A stretch of 64,000 nt of DNA from Mucilaginibacter frigoritolerans (GTDB taxonomy: Bacteria > Bacteroidota > Bacteroidia > Sphingobacteriales > Sphingobacteriaceae). A program made the translations under genes and the position numbers. The DNA lies in the NCBI RefSeq assembly GCF_007830615.1, contig NZ_VLLI01000002.1, positions 1 to 64,000 on the forward strand. Direction: 5' to 3'. The notes under the pieces are model-generated. The model saw nothing but the letters and a program-made list of their open reading frames with translations, searched no databases and was not told the DNA's origin. This document shows, in pieces, positions 1 to 9,733 of this stretch (its first letter is position 1; the number at the start of each line of letters is the position of its first letter).

Positions 1-31
1 TATTAGTGTCCGGTAAAGATTAAAAAAAAGC

Positions 32-57
32 AAGGGAGGTTTTTAAAGACCTCCCTT
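32..57 (+). terminator. Hairpin inside IS left end, upstream of transposase
   Basis: AAGGGAGGT (32-40) pairs perfectly with ACCTCCCTT (49-57) around an 8-nt loop, and a short T run follows. It lies between the left inverted repeat and the transposase start. Insertion sequences often carry such structures to block transcription or translation entering from outside; that role here is inferred. Confidence 0.6.
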
Positions 58-94
58 TATTGGTAGTTTTAAGTTACCACACAAAAAAACACCA

Positions 95-1294
95 ATGAAC
101 AAAAGTACTTTTTTTAGCGGACAGCCGATATTCGCTCAGTTATTAAGATTCATACCCCGGGATATTATCCGTCGTATAGCCGCCGATCATCATGCAGATA
201 AATACTGTAAGCGTTTCAATACCTACGAGCATTTAGTGACCATGCTTTATGCTATATTCAATCACTGCAATTCGTTGCGGGAAGTAACAACAGGCATGCT
301 TGCGACAGAGCAAAGGCTTAATCATTTGGGCGTACGTTATCATCCCAGGCGCAGTACTATATCAGATGCCAATAACAGAAGACAAGCGGATGTTTTTGGT
401 GCCATTTACTACAGGCTTTATCAAAAGTATTCGGATTTTTTATCGGACAGCCGAAAGAAAAGCATAGCCTCCCGCCTGTATATATTTGACTCTACCACTA
501 TTTCTTTATTTCAGGAGATACTGCGCACTTCTGGTAAAAACCCTGCGGGGAAACGAAAGGGAGGTATCAAGGTTCATACACTGATAAGGAGCGATCAGGA
601 TATACCTTGCATGATTCGTTACAGCGCTGCTGCTGCCAACGATTCCCAGTTTTTAAAAGAGGTGCATCTTCCAAAAGGTTCAATTATTGTCTTTGACAGA
701 GGGTACGCTGATTATATAAAACTTAATAGCTTTTCAACATCAGGTGTTACATGGATTACCCGCAAACGAAGCAGATCTGCTTATGATGTTTTACAAGAAT
801 TAGATAATCCGCATAAAGACAAAGGAGTAATAGGTGACAAAAGTATCCTTCTGGGCTACAGAGGCGGGAATCGGCTTTTGGGTAGAATTGTGCAATACAA
901 AAGCCCTACGACAGGAGAAGTATATGAATTCTTAACCAACAATATGAGAATGAGCGCGCTGACTATAACAGAGCTATATCGTAAGCGCTGGCAAATAGAA
1001 ATACTATTCAAAAGAATGAAACAAAACTATCCGCTTAAGTACTTTCTTGGCGATTCAGAGAATGCTATAAAGCTACAAATATGGTGTTCTCTAATAGCAG
1101 ATCTAATATTAAAGATTATTAAGAAAGGAATAGCCGCTAAATGGTCTTTCGCTAATCTAGCTGCAATGATACGGCTGCACCTTATGACCTACATAGATAT
1201 ACGTGGTTTTCTCAAATCACCAGAAAAAGCATTACAGCAAAAGCTTTCAACTAAACAGATTACACCCTCTCAACAATTGCTCTTTTTTACCTAG
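95..1294 (+). CDS. IS4-family transposase (DUF4372 type)
   Basis: This 399-aa protein catalyses DDE-type cut-and-paste transposition. The N-terminal about 75 residues have the DUF4372 look (QPIFAQLLRFIP, then YEHLVTMLYAIF). The catalytic core follows: first Asp in IFDSTTISLF (about residue 129), second Asp in VFDRGYADY (about 200), and the IS4 signature Y-x2-R-x3-E-x6-K in YRKRWQIEILFKRMK (about 302-316), which carries the catalytic Glu. Length is normal for the family and no frameshift is seen, so the element may be active. ATG at 95 is the first start after the upstream hairpin. The gene is alone in its element. Confidence 0.95.
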   Translation: MNKSTFFSGQPIFAQLLRFIPRDIIRRIAADHHADKYCKRFNTYEHLVTMLYAIFNHCNSLREVTTGMLATEQRLNHLGVRYHPRRSTISDANNRRQADVFGAIYYRLYQKYSDFLSDSRKKSIASRLYIFDSTTISLFQEILRTSGKNPAGKRKGGIKVHTLIRSDQDIPCMIRYSAAAANDSQFLKEVHLPKGSIIVFDRGYADYIKLNSFSTSGVTWITRKRSRSAYDVLQELDNPHKDKGVIGDKSILLGYRGGNRLLGRIVQYKSPTTGEVYEFLTNNMRMSALTITELYRKRWQIEILFKRMKQNYPLKYFLGDSENAIKLQIWCSLIADLILKIIKKGIAAKWSFANLAAMIRLHLMTYIDIRGFLKSPEKALQQKLSTKQITPSQQLLFFT

Positions 1295-1426
1295 GAGCCT
1301 GCTGTAAATAAATTAGATGTAAAACGCTTGAATTGCTGCATTAGCTATACTTTTCAATCGCTACAATATTTTTACCGGACAGTAATAGTTTGAAACCTCA
1401 AATTCTTACTAACCGTTTCAAATCTG

Positions 1427-1460
1427 TTAAAAAGCGGTTCGAGATCGTTCCCCTATGGAC
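1427..1460 (+). repeat. tRNA-T-arm-like motif, copy 1 of 2, next to a terminator
   Basis: The stretch contains GGTTCGAGATC followed by TTCCCCTAT. A similar stretch at 26217-26250 (GTTCGAGACC, then TTACCCTAC) also lies just before a rho-independent terminator on the same strand. GTTCGA resembles a tRNA T-loop, but no complete cloverleaf can be built, so this may be the remnant of a tRNA 3' end or an integration scar. Confidence 0.3.
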
Positions 1461-1470
1461 GCACATCGTA

Positions 1471-1504
1471 AAAACCCGCTTTTTTATATCATTAAGCGGG
1501 TTTT
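1471..1504. terminator. Bidirectional rho-independent terminator
   Basis: AAAACCCGCTT (1471-1481) pairs with AAGCGGGTTTT (1494-1504), giving an 11-bp stem with A/T tracts on both sides, so it can work in either direction. It lies 42 bp beyond the stop of the minus-strand SDR pair and just outside the insertion sequence. Confidence 0.75.
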
Positions 1505-1546
1505 CTTGTTTTCCAAATGCGGGTTAGAAACACCTGCGGCAACGGA

Positions 1547-2368
<822 letters not shown>

Positions 2369-2435
2369 TCAATTGCCCCTGCGCCAAACTTCCTAAAGCA
2401 AACGGAATCTGTCCCTTCTTTATAGGGTTATGATC

Positions 2436-3203
2436 TTACTTAAACGGCTGAAGGTTAACTGAGCCTCCATCGACAAGAATCTCCGTGCCAAGCACAAATG
2501 ATGATTCGTCTGAACCCAAAAACACAACTGCCTTTGCGACATCGAGGGGTTGTCCTATACGGCCCATAGGGATGCCTTGCACTAACTGCTTTTTAACGGC
2601 TTCAACCTGGCCTGGCTCAACAAATTTCTCGAATACCGGTGTGTCAATGGCAGCAGGGGAAACGACATTAAACCTTATTTTGCGTTCCAGCAGGTCAAGT
2701 GAAAAGCCCCTGGCCCAGGCAATAAGCGCAGCTTTTGCACCGCCGTATAGCGATAATGCAGGTAAACCAATGTGTGCTGCGTTCGAGCCGATCATAACGA
2801 CCGAGCCGCCGTCATTCATATAAGGAAGCGCTTTATGAATTGTAAAGTAAACGCTTTTCAAATTCAGGTCCATCGTCTTGTCGTAATCGGCCTCACCAAT
2901 TTCCGCCACTGATCCCAGTTTTGCACCGGTGGTCGCACCGCCGGCATTGGCAACCACTATATCTATCTTTCCGAATTTTTCATATGTCTGCTTAAATACA
3001 CGGTCAAGATCTTCCTGATTGGTCACATCCGCCTTGATTGCGATAAAGCTACCGCCAAGCTGTGCTAAAGAACTGTCCAGGGTTTCCTGCGTGCGGCCGA
3101 CGATTACTCCTTGAGCTCCCTCTAAGAAAAACTCTTTAGCGATACCAAATCCGATGCCGCTGTTTCCGCCGGTAATGACGGCTACTTTATTTTTTAGTCT
3201 CAT
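2436..3203 (-). CDS. SDR-family NAD(P)-dependent oxidoreductase
   Basis: This 255-aa classical SDR probably oxidises or reduces an alcohol/ketone with NAD(P)(H); the substrate is unknown. The start MRLKNKVAVITGGNSGIGFG (ATG at 3203) is preferred because it places the Rossmann motif at residues 8-16 as in the family and matches the start of the downstream paralogue; the frame is open 40 codons further but that part is not SDR-like. NAGG, the catalytic Ser (VMIGSNAAH) and Y-x3-K (SLYGGAKAAL) are present. It is divergent from a Crp/Fnr regulator across 320 bp, which suggests that regulator controls it. Confidence 0.9.
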   Translation of the reverse strand: MRLKNKVAVITGGNSGIGFGIAKEFFLEGAQGVIVGRTQETLDSSLAQLGGSFIAIKADVTNQEDLDRVFKQTYEKFGKIDIVVANAGGATTGAKLGSVAEIGEADYDKTMDLNLKSVYFTIHKALPYMNDGGSVVMIGSNAAHIGLPALSLYGGAKAALIAWARGFSLDLLERKIRFNVVSPAAIDTPVFEKFVEPGQVEAVKKQLVQGIPMGRIGQPLDVAKAVVFLGSDESSFVLGTEILVDGGSVNLQPFK

Positions 3204-3475
3204 GATCTTAATATTTAAATTGGGACAAAGGTCGACTAATGAGTTCATGTGGGACAAGGAGATATGACGCAAAATACACGTGATAAAAGTCACGGTTATT
3301 TCTTTTCGGCGTAGTAATTCCAATTGACCAGAACATCTGTATGAAAGGAATGATTGATAACCTAAACAACCGCGTTCATTAACGGTAATTTCATTTTGAC
3401 TTTACCGCCACAAAATGAAAACCTGTAATATATTCCACTGCTTGGTCACCTATATATTATTTTTATATTTTGAAA

Positions 3476-3507
3476 TTGCGCTTTAGGGCGATTTTTAAAT
3501 ATTTTTG
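3476..3507 (+). promoter_or_regulatory. Candidate Bacteroidota promoter for the Crp/Fnr gene
   Basis: TTG at 3476-3478 and TATTTTTG at 3500-3507 (fits TAnnTTTG) are 21 bp apart, and the gene starts 17 bp downstream. The 3204-3523 region separates divergent genes and should hold the promoter for the SDR pair as well, which I could not place. Confidence 0.45.
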
Positions 3508-3523
3508 TTAAATACAACTAGGC

Positions 3524-4102
3524 ATGTTTAAAGCATTCGAAAATTATTTAAGGGAAAAAGCCGATCTGAATGCTGATGAAATTGAAGCTGTTCGGATGGT
3601 TTGTATCGAAAGAAATATAAGAAAAAGACAATATCTCCTTCAGGAAGGTGATATATGCCACTATGAGTGCTTTATAGTAAAAGGTTGTATGCGTATGTAC
3701 GGTGTGGGAGACGATGGCGTGGAGCATATCCTCCGTTTTGCCGTGGAAAATTGGTGGATCAGTGACCGGGAAAGTTATAATAATGCTACGCCTTCGCGGT
3801 GCAATATCGATACTCTGGAAAATTCCGAAGTTATTTTGATTGATAAACGGGACTTTAACACTCTATTGACAACTATACCCAAATTTAAAATTTTTGTCGA
3901 CAGCCTGTTAGCCAAAAGCTATGATGCTATTCAAAACCGGGTCATGAGCGCGATCAGTTACACCGCGGAAGAAAAATATCAGCATTTCATCACCCGCTTT
4001 CCGGATATTTTTCATCGTATTCCTTTGCATATGATCGCCTCGTATCTTGGCGTTTCAAGAGAGACCCTAAGCCGGGTCAGAAGTCACTATGTTCAAAAAT
4101 AA
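3524..4102 (+). CDS. Crp/Fnr-family transcriptional regulator
   Basis: A 192-aa regulator with an N-terminal cyclic-nucleotide-binding-like beta-barrel (about 25-115, including YLLQEGDICHYECFIVKGCMR) and a short C-terminal winged helix (HMIASYLGVSRETLSRVRS, about 168-188). Bacteroidota encode many such short Crp-like proteins; most lack the residues needed to bind cAMP and their ligand is unknown. No Cys cluster of Fnr type is seen. It is divergent from the two SDR genes and probably regulates them in response to an unknown signal. The start at 3524 gives the normal N-terminus and follows a good promoter. Confidence 0.9.
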   Translation: MFKAFENYLREKADLNADEIEAVRMVCIERNIRKRQYLLQEGDICHYECFIVKGCMRMYGVGDDGVEHILRFAVENWWISDRESYNNATPSRCNIDTLENSEVILIDKRDFNTLLTTIPKFKIFVDSLLAKSYDAIQNRVMSAISYTAEEKYQHFITRFPDIFHRIPLHMIASYLGVSRETLSRVRSHYVQK

Positions 4103-4398
4103 AGTGCACGATACTAATATTTACTTCTTTATTCTCTAAATACCATAACCGCTGCACGTCTTATTGCGAATGGTCATTTCATCGGGTAAACCCAACTATT
4201 TAAATGTTTACTTTTGCTGTATGATCAAACAAAGAGGACAAGGTCAGCTATTTTAGACCGATAGAAGCACACCCCGGAACGATTTAACCTTATTTAATCG
4301 GGCTTGATCCTGATTAAACTCAATCTGCCATTTAACCTACCTTTATTATTTCGGAAAAGTTTGGATTAAAACGCGGTAAGTATTCTCTTATGGCAAGA

Positions 4399-5475
4399 TC
4401 ACTTATTCAAAAATAAGCCGGCACCTGTACTTTGCCCTGCTGAATTTTTAGTTGGGTTAAGATTGTCCCTGGTAATCCCGTCATCTTTGACATCAACCAG
4501 TTTTATTGTTCCTGTTTTTTTGATATTGATTTCTTTGATATGCTTGTTTGGTTCGGCAAAAAATCTATCCTGTGCTTTTGGATAATTACCCAGGTAGTTT
4601 TTATTATTGGTAATATAAGAATCACTGAATGTGTAAGCAGGTTGCCCATTTTCTACAGGATAAACCATCACATAATAGCAATTGGTAACAATGTTGTTTT
4701 TGAAGGTAAATTTTGGCTGTGTTCCGTCAAATCCATACCAGATAGCCGTATTATAAGCACCATCAATGATGGAATGTGTCAACGAAAAACCGTTAATATT
4801 CCCGCTGAGCACAAAAGCGATTTTGCTATTGTGAAAGATACAATGGTCTACATGGATTCCCCGGCCGGCGACCCAAAATGCACTTTGAATTGCTGAAGAA
4901 TTCGCTTCGCCGATAAAAAGGCATTGCGTAACATTCAACCCGCTTAAGGTTTTATCGTGCCTGCCTATTGGATAGTAGTAATGTACGCTTGTATTTGGAT
5001 TACCGACAAATTTCAGACCTCTAATATTTATATTGTTTTGGAAGACAGACATTCCCTCGCAATGGGCAAATTCGTAGTCGGCATTATTGCCTGATATACA
5101 AAGGATCACCGGCATACTGGTCGGTTGCCATGCTTTATCGTCAGGCAAAGTAACAGCCTCGATTGTATACGGCTCCTTACCGGCAGCCGATCCGGCTGTT
5201 TTTAAGATAAGTTTGTGGGTAACCGTATATAAACCAGGATTCAGCTTTATGGTGACAGGTTCATTACCTTTAAAACTGTTTGTTTTTAACACGGCCTCGT
5301 CAAGGGACAGTAGGGGATCATTAACTGTTCCTTTAGCATTGTTTTTTCCTTTTAGCCCGTCAACGTAAAGGGTTTGGCCCATTGTTGCAGAACTTTTAAA
5401 AGCGAATACAATCAATAACATTAATATCATCATATAACGGGCTTCTACCGTGCGCAGCATTGAATTATTTTTCAT
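4399..5475 (-). CDS. Exported right-handed beta-helix protein
   Basis: A 358-aa secreted protein. The N-terminus has a hydrophobic signal (YMMILMLLIVFAFKSSAT, about 14-31). The mature part opens with TLYVDGLKGKNNAKGTVNDPLLSLDEAV, the pattern seen at the start of pectate-lyase-like right-handed beta-helix proteins (Val-Asp-x-x-x-G...GT...P..sl..A). Repeated short strands follow (NNINIRGLKFVGN, RGIHVDHCIFHNS, FTFKNNIVTNCYY), each a likely helix turn. No catalytic residues can be assigned; it may bind or cleave a polysaccharide at the surface. It is divergent from the membrane HTH-like gene at 5650. Confidence 0.75.
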   Translation of the reverse strand: MKNNSMLRTVEARYMMILMLLIVFAFKSSATMGQTLYVDGLKGKNNAKGTVNDPLLSLDEAVLKTNSFKGNEPVTIKLNPGLYTVTHKLILKTAGSAAGKEPYTIEAVTLPDDKAWQPTSMPVILCISGNNADYEFAHCEGMSVFQNNINIRGLKFVGNPNTSVHYYYPIGRHDKTLSGLNVTQCLFIGEANSSAIQSAFWVAGRGIHVDHCIFHNSKIAFVLSGNINGFSLTHSIIDGAYNTAIWYGFDGTQPKFTFKNNIVTNCYYVMVYPVENGQPAYTFSDSYITNNKNYLGNYPKAQDRFFAEPNKHIKEINIKKTGTIKLVDVKDDGITRDNLNPTKNSAGQSTGAGLFLNK

Positions 5476-5571
5476 GCTGCAAACATCGAATTTCCTTTTC
5501 TCTGCGGCAATTCAAGCAGCGTTCAACTTCGGTTCAAGTCACATCACACTATTTATCAGTTACTTATAATA

Positions 5572-5602
5572 TTGCCGGGACGGGATGCTTTCGCTAATTT
5601 TG
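5572..5602 (+). promoter_or_regulatory. Promoter for the membrane HTH-like gene
   Basis: TTG (5572-5574), a 20-bp spacer and TAATTTTG (5595-5602) match the Bacteroidota primary sigma consensus well. Transcription would begin about 40 bp before the ATG at 5650. Confidence 0.6.
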
Positions 5603-5649
5603 AATTATACCAGATTGATAACATCGGCGAATTAATATAACAGATTAGC

Positions 5650-6933
5650 ATGGGCAAAGAAGAGCCATACATTCGCTTATGGCGGGAACTTTTTGAAAAA
5701 TCTTTAGGGTGGGAAAGCAGTGATACCTGGAATGAGTATGATTTTGAAAAATTGGGTGAAATTATTTTTTCCAAAACTAATACCCGCTTAAGCTTATCGA
5801 CTTTAAAGAGGTTATGGGGTAAGGTGCAATATAAGAGTACACCAACAATAGCTACCCTTAATGTTTTAGCCCATGCGCTAGATTTTGAAGATTGGAGAGC
5901 CTTCAGAAAAAAGATGGATGAAAATACTTTTGAGGGTGAACGTTCAGCGTATGAAATACCAAGTAGTTACCCGAGTTATAAACGCCCACTGCTTATCACG
6001 GTGGTTGTAGTGTGCGCAGGGTTGATGATATTGTTCATAACAAAACTTTTTAAAACTTCGGTCAATACAAATAAGTATGACGCGATGAAGGAGGTTTTTG
6101 AAAGTAGGGTCGTTTCTGACCAAATGCCCAATTCCGTTGTTTTCAATTATGACGCTTCGAATGACCCGGCAAACGAGATCTACCTGCAGCAAAGCTGGGA
6201 CCCGAAGCGTACGGAAAAGATTAGCAAAAATAGAAAGCAGCATACATCCATTTACTATTACCCCGGATACTTTAATGCGAAGCTGGTAGCCGATGGGCAG
6301 ATCAGGAAGACGGCCAGCGTGTTTATAAAAACAAATGGGTGGATGGGTATTATTGACAAAAGCCCTGTGCCTGTTTACCTTAATGCCGATTCGATGAATT
6401 TACAGGGTGGAATGGGGATAAAGAGCCAAACATTTGTAAAACTGAAAGGGTCAAGCGTATTAAACGATGCCTGGGTGCATTTTTATAATTTCCGCTATTT
6501 TGAAGGAGCCAGCGGACATGATCTTGATTTTGAGACTACTTTGCGAAATACATCCGCCCCTGAACAATCGTCCTGTCGGAAAGTAACGGTAGAAATTGTT
6601 GGAACGGAAAACGAAATCTCCATCCCGCTTTCAGATAAGGGCTGTATTGCCACACTTAACCTGTCTTTGGGCCGTGAAACGATCTTTGGTAAAGATCACG
6701 ACCTGAGCGCATTTGGCTGTGATTTTAATTCTTTTCAGCATCTTTCCTGTAGTATTCAAAATAGCCACATAAAAATATCACTCAATGATAAAGTAATTTA
6801 TTCGGGATTAATTGCTCAGGATATTGGTAAAATTGTTGGTATTGGAATTGGGTTTGAAGGTGCAGGCGAAATAAAGTATGTTCAACTTGGCAGCCGACAA
6901 AAAGTAATATATCGGCAGGCATTGGGAAAATAA
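5650..6933 (+). CDS. Membrane-anchored protein with N-terminal HTH-like domain
   Basis: A 427-aa protein of unknown function. Residues 1-90 are a helical domain (YIRLWRELFEKSLGW ... LSLSTLKRLWGKVQYKSTP ... TLNVLAHALDFEDW) common in Bacteroidota and resembling a small DNA-binding or adaptor domain. One transmembrane helix follows (LLITVVVVCAGLMILFITKLF, about 115-135). The remaining about 290 residues would lie in the periplasm and are beta-rich, with a late part (EISIPLSDKGCIATLNLSL ... KIVGIGIGFEGAGEIKYVQLG) that resembles a lectin-like jelly roll. The layout suggests a one-protein sensor across the membrane. It is divergent from the exported beta-helix protein, a possible target. Confidence 0.65.
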   Translation: MGKEEPYIRLWRELFEKSLGWESSDTWNEYDFEKLGEIIFSKTNTRLSLSTLKRLWGKVQYKSTPTIATLNVLAHALDFEDWRAFRKKMDENTFEGERSAYEIPSSYPSYKRPLLITVVVVCAGLMILFITKLFKTSVNTNKYDAMKEVFESRVVSDQMPNSVVFNYDASNDPANEIYLQQSWDPKRTEKISKNRKQHTSIYYYPGYFNAKLVADGQIRKTASVFIKTNGWMGIIDKSPVPVYLNADSMNLQGGMGIKSQTFVKLKGSSVLNDAWVHFYNFRYFEGASGHDLDFETTLRNTSAPEQSSCRKVTVEIVGTENEISIPLSDKGCIATLNLSLGRETIFGKDHDLSAFGCDFNSFQHLSCSIQNSHIKISLNDKVIYSGLIAQDIGKIVGIGIGFEGAGEIKYVQLGSRQKVIYRQALGK

Positions 6934-7401
6934 AAACCACAGCTTGCAAAGATCAGGTGAATTGCTTATTGATTTTTTTGCTATTGGAATAATGAAAGCA
7001 AAGGGCGTAAAAGTGAAGCGATAAACAATTTATGATGATGAAATAGGCAGGTAAGAATGGGATATTATACGCAACAGATGGAAGCTTAAATGAGGTGATC
7101 AGCCATTATTATTATGTATATAATAACGATAGCAAATCAGTAATTAAACACCTTTCACCCAACCTGGTGGTCATGATAATCTTCAACTTCGGCACTCCCG
7201 CTCGTTTATCCTTTAACAATTCGCCTCGGGAGCATGAAGTATCTTCAACAGAAAAATTTCCAACCGTAAATATTCCAGCTTTTGGAACATATTACAATTA
7301 AAATTATCGCGATCCATATTTGGATAAAGACTGCTATTGTAAATTGATGCATACCCGATAATTTAAATCAAAAAACTACCTTTACTCTGTAACCAGCAAC
7401 G
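6934..7401. other. Intergenic region, no gene recognised
   Basis: This is 468 bp of AT-rich DNA between two plus-strand genes. The only open frame (7095-7301) has unconvincing composition and no recognisable domain. TACCTTTA at about 7377 could be the -7 box of the AraC gene at 7402. I see no hairpin with a T run. Confidence 0.5.
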
Positions 7402-8259
7402 ATGCCAAAAAAAAATCAACCCATACCGGTCAATCATTTCGGAGACGAGTCCGGCGCAGGTATCAGCATTGAAAGGCTCGCTTTTGAAAACCTGCCGGAG
7501 CTCGGGGAATGGGAACAGCCAGAGCGCCATGACCGTCATTCTTTCTTCCTGCTCGAAAAAGGAAGTGTAGCCATCGAAATTGATTTTGAACGCTACCAAA
7601 TCCAATCCCCTGGTGCCATCTATATGCATCCCGACCAGGTACACCGTATCACCGGGTTTGAAAATGTGACCGTAACCGCCTGGGCCATCACTAACGAAAC
7701 ACTGAACTCTGAATACCTGCAATTGCTGGAAGACATCAGGCCTGCTGCCCCGGTTCTATTGAACCCCGAAACGTTCGGATTATTGTCCGAAGCGGCGTCA
7801 CTTTGTATCAAAATAGCCGAAAGAAAAAAGGATCTGATTTATCAATCTATACTCAAACACCATGGGAATGCCCTGGTAGGATTGATCATTGCAACATATA
7901 CCGCGCAAAGCAAACCAGCGGACAAGTTAACCCGATCAGAACTCGTGACCAAGGCCTTCCGGGAAGACCTGGCGCATCATTTTACCCGGCTCAAACGTCC
8001 CACAGATTATGCAGAAAAACTACATCTGTCCGCCGCTTATCTGAACGAATGTGTAAAATCCATGACTGGACATCCTGTTTCCTATCATATACAGCAGCGC
8101 GTGATTTTGGAAGCCAAACGTTTACTCTACCATTCTGACCAGTCTCTGAAAGAGATCGCTGCCGGATTAGGGTATGATGATTATCCTTATTTCTCCAGGC
8201 TGTTTACCAAAGTCGCAGGCATCGCACCTTTGATCTTCCGCAATAAAAACCGCGATTAG
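7402..8259 (+). CDS. AraC-family transcriptional regulator
   Basis: A 285-aa regulator. The N-terminal half is a cupin-like ligand domain (HDRHSFFLLEKGSVAIEIDF ... GAIYMHPDQVHRI), and the C-terminal about 100 residues are the double HTH, with DYAEKLHLSAAYLNECVKSMTG as the first and SLKEIAAGLGYDDYPYFSRLF as the second. Upstream gene of a pair with the FAD monooxygenase 72 bp downstream on the same strand, so it probably activates it. ATG at 7402 is the first in frame. Confidence 0.92.
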   Translation: MPKKNQPIPVNHFGDESGAGISIERLAFENLPELGEWEQPERHDRHSFFLLEKGSVAIEIDFERYQIQSPGAIYMHPDQVHRITGFENVTVTAWAITNETLNSEYLQLLEDIRPAAPVLLNPETFGLLSEAASLCIKIAERKKDLIYQSILKHHGNALVGLIIATYTAQSKPADKLTRSELVTKAFREDLAHHFTRLKRPTDYAEKLHLSAAYLNECVKSMTGHPVSYHIQQRVILEAKRLLYHSDQSLKEIAAGLGYDDYPYFSRLFTKVAGIAPLIFRNKNRD

Positions 8260-8331
8260 TCCAAGTCTTACGCTGTTACGGCCTATTTTGCCTAATTGAT
8301 ATGGGGTTCCTTTGTCTTAAACGCATATCAA

Positions 8332-9456
8332 ATGAAAATAGAAAATCATAAAAAAGTACTCATATCCGGAGCCAGCTTCGCCGGGCTTTCCACCGCCTAC
8401 TGGATGAACAAATTCGGTTACCAAGTCACTATTGTTGAAATCGCCCCCGGCCTCAAAAAAGGCGGCACTCCTGTAAACATCTTAGAAAACACCATCGGCA
8501 TTGTAAAACGGATGGGCCTGTTCGATCAGATCCAAGCCAACAGACTCAACATGGAATCCATGGAGTTTAAGAATGCGGATGATATAACGGAAAGGCTGGA
8601 CTATCACAAGAAAAACCAGGTAGAACGCGGCGAAGTCGAATACGAGATTGAACGTGACTTCCTGCTGCACCTCTTGTACGATGCTGTTAAAGTTCATACA
8701 ACGTTTATTTTCGATGACACTATCGACGGCTTGAAAGAAATCGCTGACCAGATGGAAGTCAGCTTTAAAAAAGGAGCTCCACAGACCATTGACCTGGTAT
8801 TCGGCTGTGATGGTATTCATTCAACCGTCAGAAAGCATTGGTTTGGGGAAGAAACAGCGTTTTCGCATTTTTTACAAACTTACTTCTCCATCACCATCGT
8901 GGACAAGTTGCTGATCCCGGAAAACACCACGCAGATGTACAGCGAACCTGGCAAGACCGTCATGCTGAATGCCTATAATCAGAAAACTGATATTTGTCTA
9001 GCCTTTTTTTCGGAGCAAGAAATCCTTTACGACTATCGTAACGAACAGCAGATGCGGAATATTATTCTGGATCAGTTTCAGGGAACGGGCTGGCGAACAC
9101 CGGAACTATTGGAAGAGGTGCAGCAAACCAACGACTTTTACTTTGACAAGCTCTGTCAAATGAAAATGCCGTCCTGGACAAAAGGCAAGGTCGCGCTGGT
9201 GGGCGATGCCGGTTACTGCGCGTCTCCGGCCGCGGGTCGCGGCGGGTCACTGGCAATAGATGGAGCGGCTGCATTGGCAGACGCTTTTGAGAAATGTAAT
9301 GGCAATTATGAACTGGCATTTCAGGAATATAATGAGAGTTTCCGTCCTTTTATCGAGGAAGTACAGGCAGTGGTAATAGATTTTGGACTGAACGCATTTA
9401 TTCCGAGAACCGAAGAAGCTATCCGTAAAAGGAATAAAGAAGGGTTTGGCTTTTAA
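8332..9456 (+). CDS. FAD-dependent monooxygenase (PHBH fold)
   Basis: A 374-aa flavoprotein hydroxylase of group A. The N-terminal dinucleotide motif reads ISGASFAGLSTAYWMNKFGY with a following acidic residue (VEIAPG). The middle motif has Asp-Gly (FGCDGIHSTVRKHW, the DG motif) and the late GD motif is VALVGDAGYCASPAAGRG, both hallmarks of the family. It would use NAD(P)H and O2 to oxidise a small molecule; relatives include TetX and aromatic hydroxylases, but the substrate cannot be told. The frame is open from TTG at 8296, yet ATG at 8332 puts the FAD motif at the usual place. The 3' end abuts a hydrolase remnant on the other strand. Confidence 0.88.
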   Translation: MKIENHKKVLISGASFAGLSTAYWMNKFGYQVTIVEIAPGLKKGGTPVNILENTIGIVKRMGLFDQIQANRLNMESMEFKNADDITERLDYHKKNQVERGEVEYEIERDFLLHLLYDAVKVHTTFIFDDTIDGLKEIADQMEVSFKKGAPQTIDLVFGCDGIHSTVRKHWFGEETAFSHFLQTYFSITIVDKLLIPENTTQMYSEPGKTVMLNAYNQKTDICLAFFSEQEILYDYRNEQQMRNIILDQFQGTGWRTPELLEEVQQTNDFYFDKLCQMKMPSWTKGKVALVGDAGYCASPAAGRGGSLAIDGAAALADAFEKCNGNYELAFQEYNESFRPFIEEVQAVVIDFGLNAFIPRTEEAIRKRNKEGFGF

Positions 9457-9702
9457 AAGACCAGGGGCCGGCTTCCAATACATGCACGGTGAGGCCGTTG
9501 ACTCCGGTAACATACCGCTCGCGTGTGCCTGCCGGTAGTTCCATGTCCTTTAATTGATCTTTTGTTTTCATAGAAATTGTTCTTTTTTTCTGCCAATACC
9601 TCCAAAGGGCTGACCAAAACCGTCCCCAAAGCAGTAAACACTGCATTTTTTACAAAGTTTCTGCGTTTCAGATAAGGAGGATTAACTTGTTCAAAAGGCT
9701 CA
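9457..9702 (-). pseudogene. Decayed alpha/beta-hydrolase 5' fragment
   Basis: Reading the minus strand, one frame gives a twin-arginine-like leader (PYLKRRNFVKNAVFTALG ... VLA), then a shift of frame in an A-rich stretch near 9580 leads to GTRERYVTGVNGLTVHVLEAG, the typical first strand of an alpha/beta-hydrolase (before the missing HGFP). The sequence then stops being hydrolase-like exactly where the oppositely oriented monooxygenase ends. There is also a stop just upstream of the leader. So about the first 75 residues remain, frameshifted and cut off at the 3' end. Confidence 0.6.
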
Positions 9703-9733
9703 TTTTAGACTGTTAAAGGGAACCAACGGATTT

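Larger units (their letters stand above)
1..1387 (+). mobile_element. IS4-family insertion sequence, complete or nearly so
   Basis: A single transposase gene is bracketed by imperfect terminal inverted repeats. The left end (1-23) and the reverse complement of the right end (1365-1387) share the core TGTCCGGTAAA and match at most of the first 20 positions. The left end coincides with the window edge, so the outermost bases and any target duplication cannot be verified. A terminator-like hairpin lies just inside the left end. The element abuts a bidirectional terminator and the 3' side of an SDR gene, so it interrupts no visible reading frame here. Confidence 0.85.

Noticed and set aside
1..1390. 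Target-site duplication of the insertion sequence
   Set aside because: The left flank lies outside the window, and the bases near both ends (TATTA and TAATA) are inverted, not direct, copies, so they are part of the inverted repeats.
7095..7301. 68-aa open frame in the intergenic gap
   Set aside because: No promoter, no domain and irregular codon use; treated as non-coding.
8332..9456. Assignment as TetX tetracycline-inactivating enzyme
   Set aside because: The fold is the same, but the sequence outside the FAD motifs does not resemble TetX closely enough, so only the family is stated.
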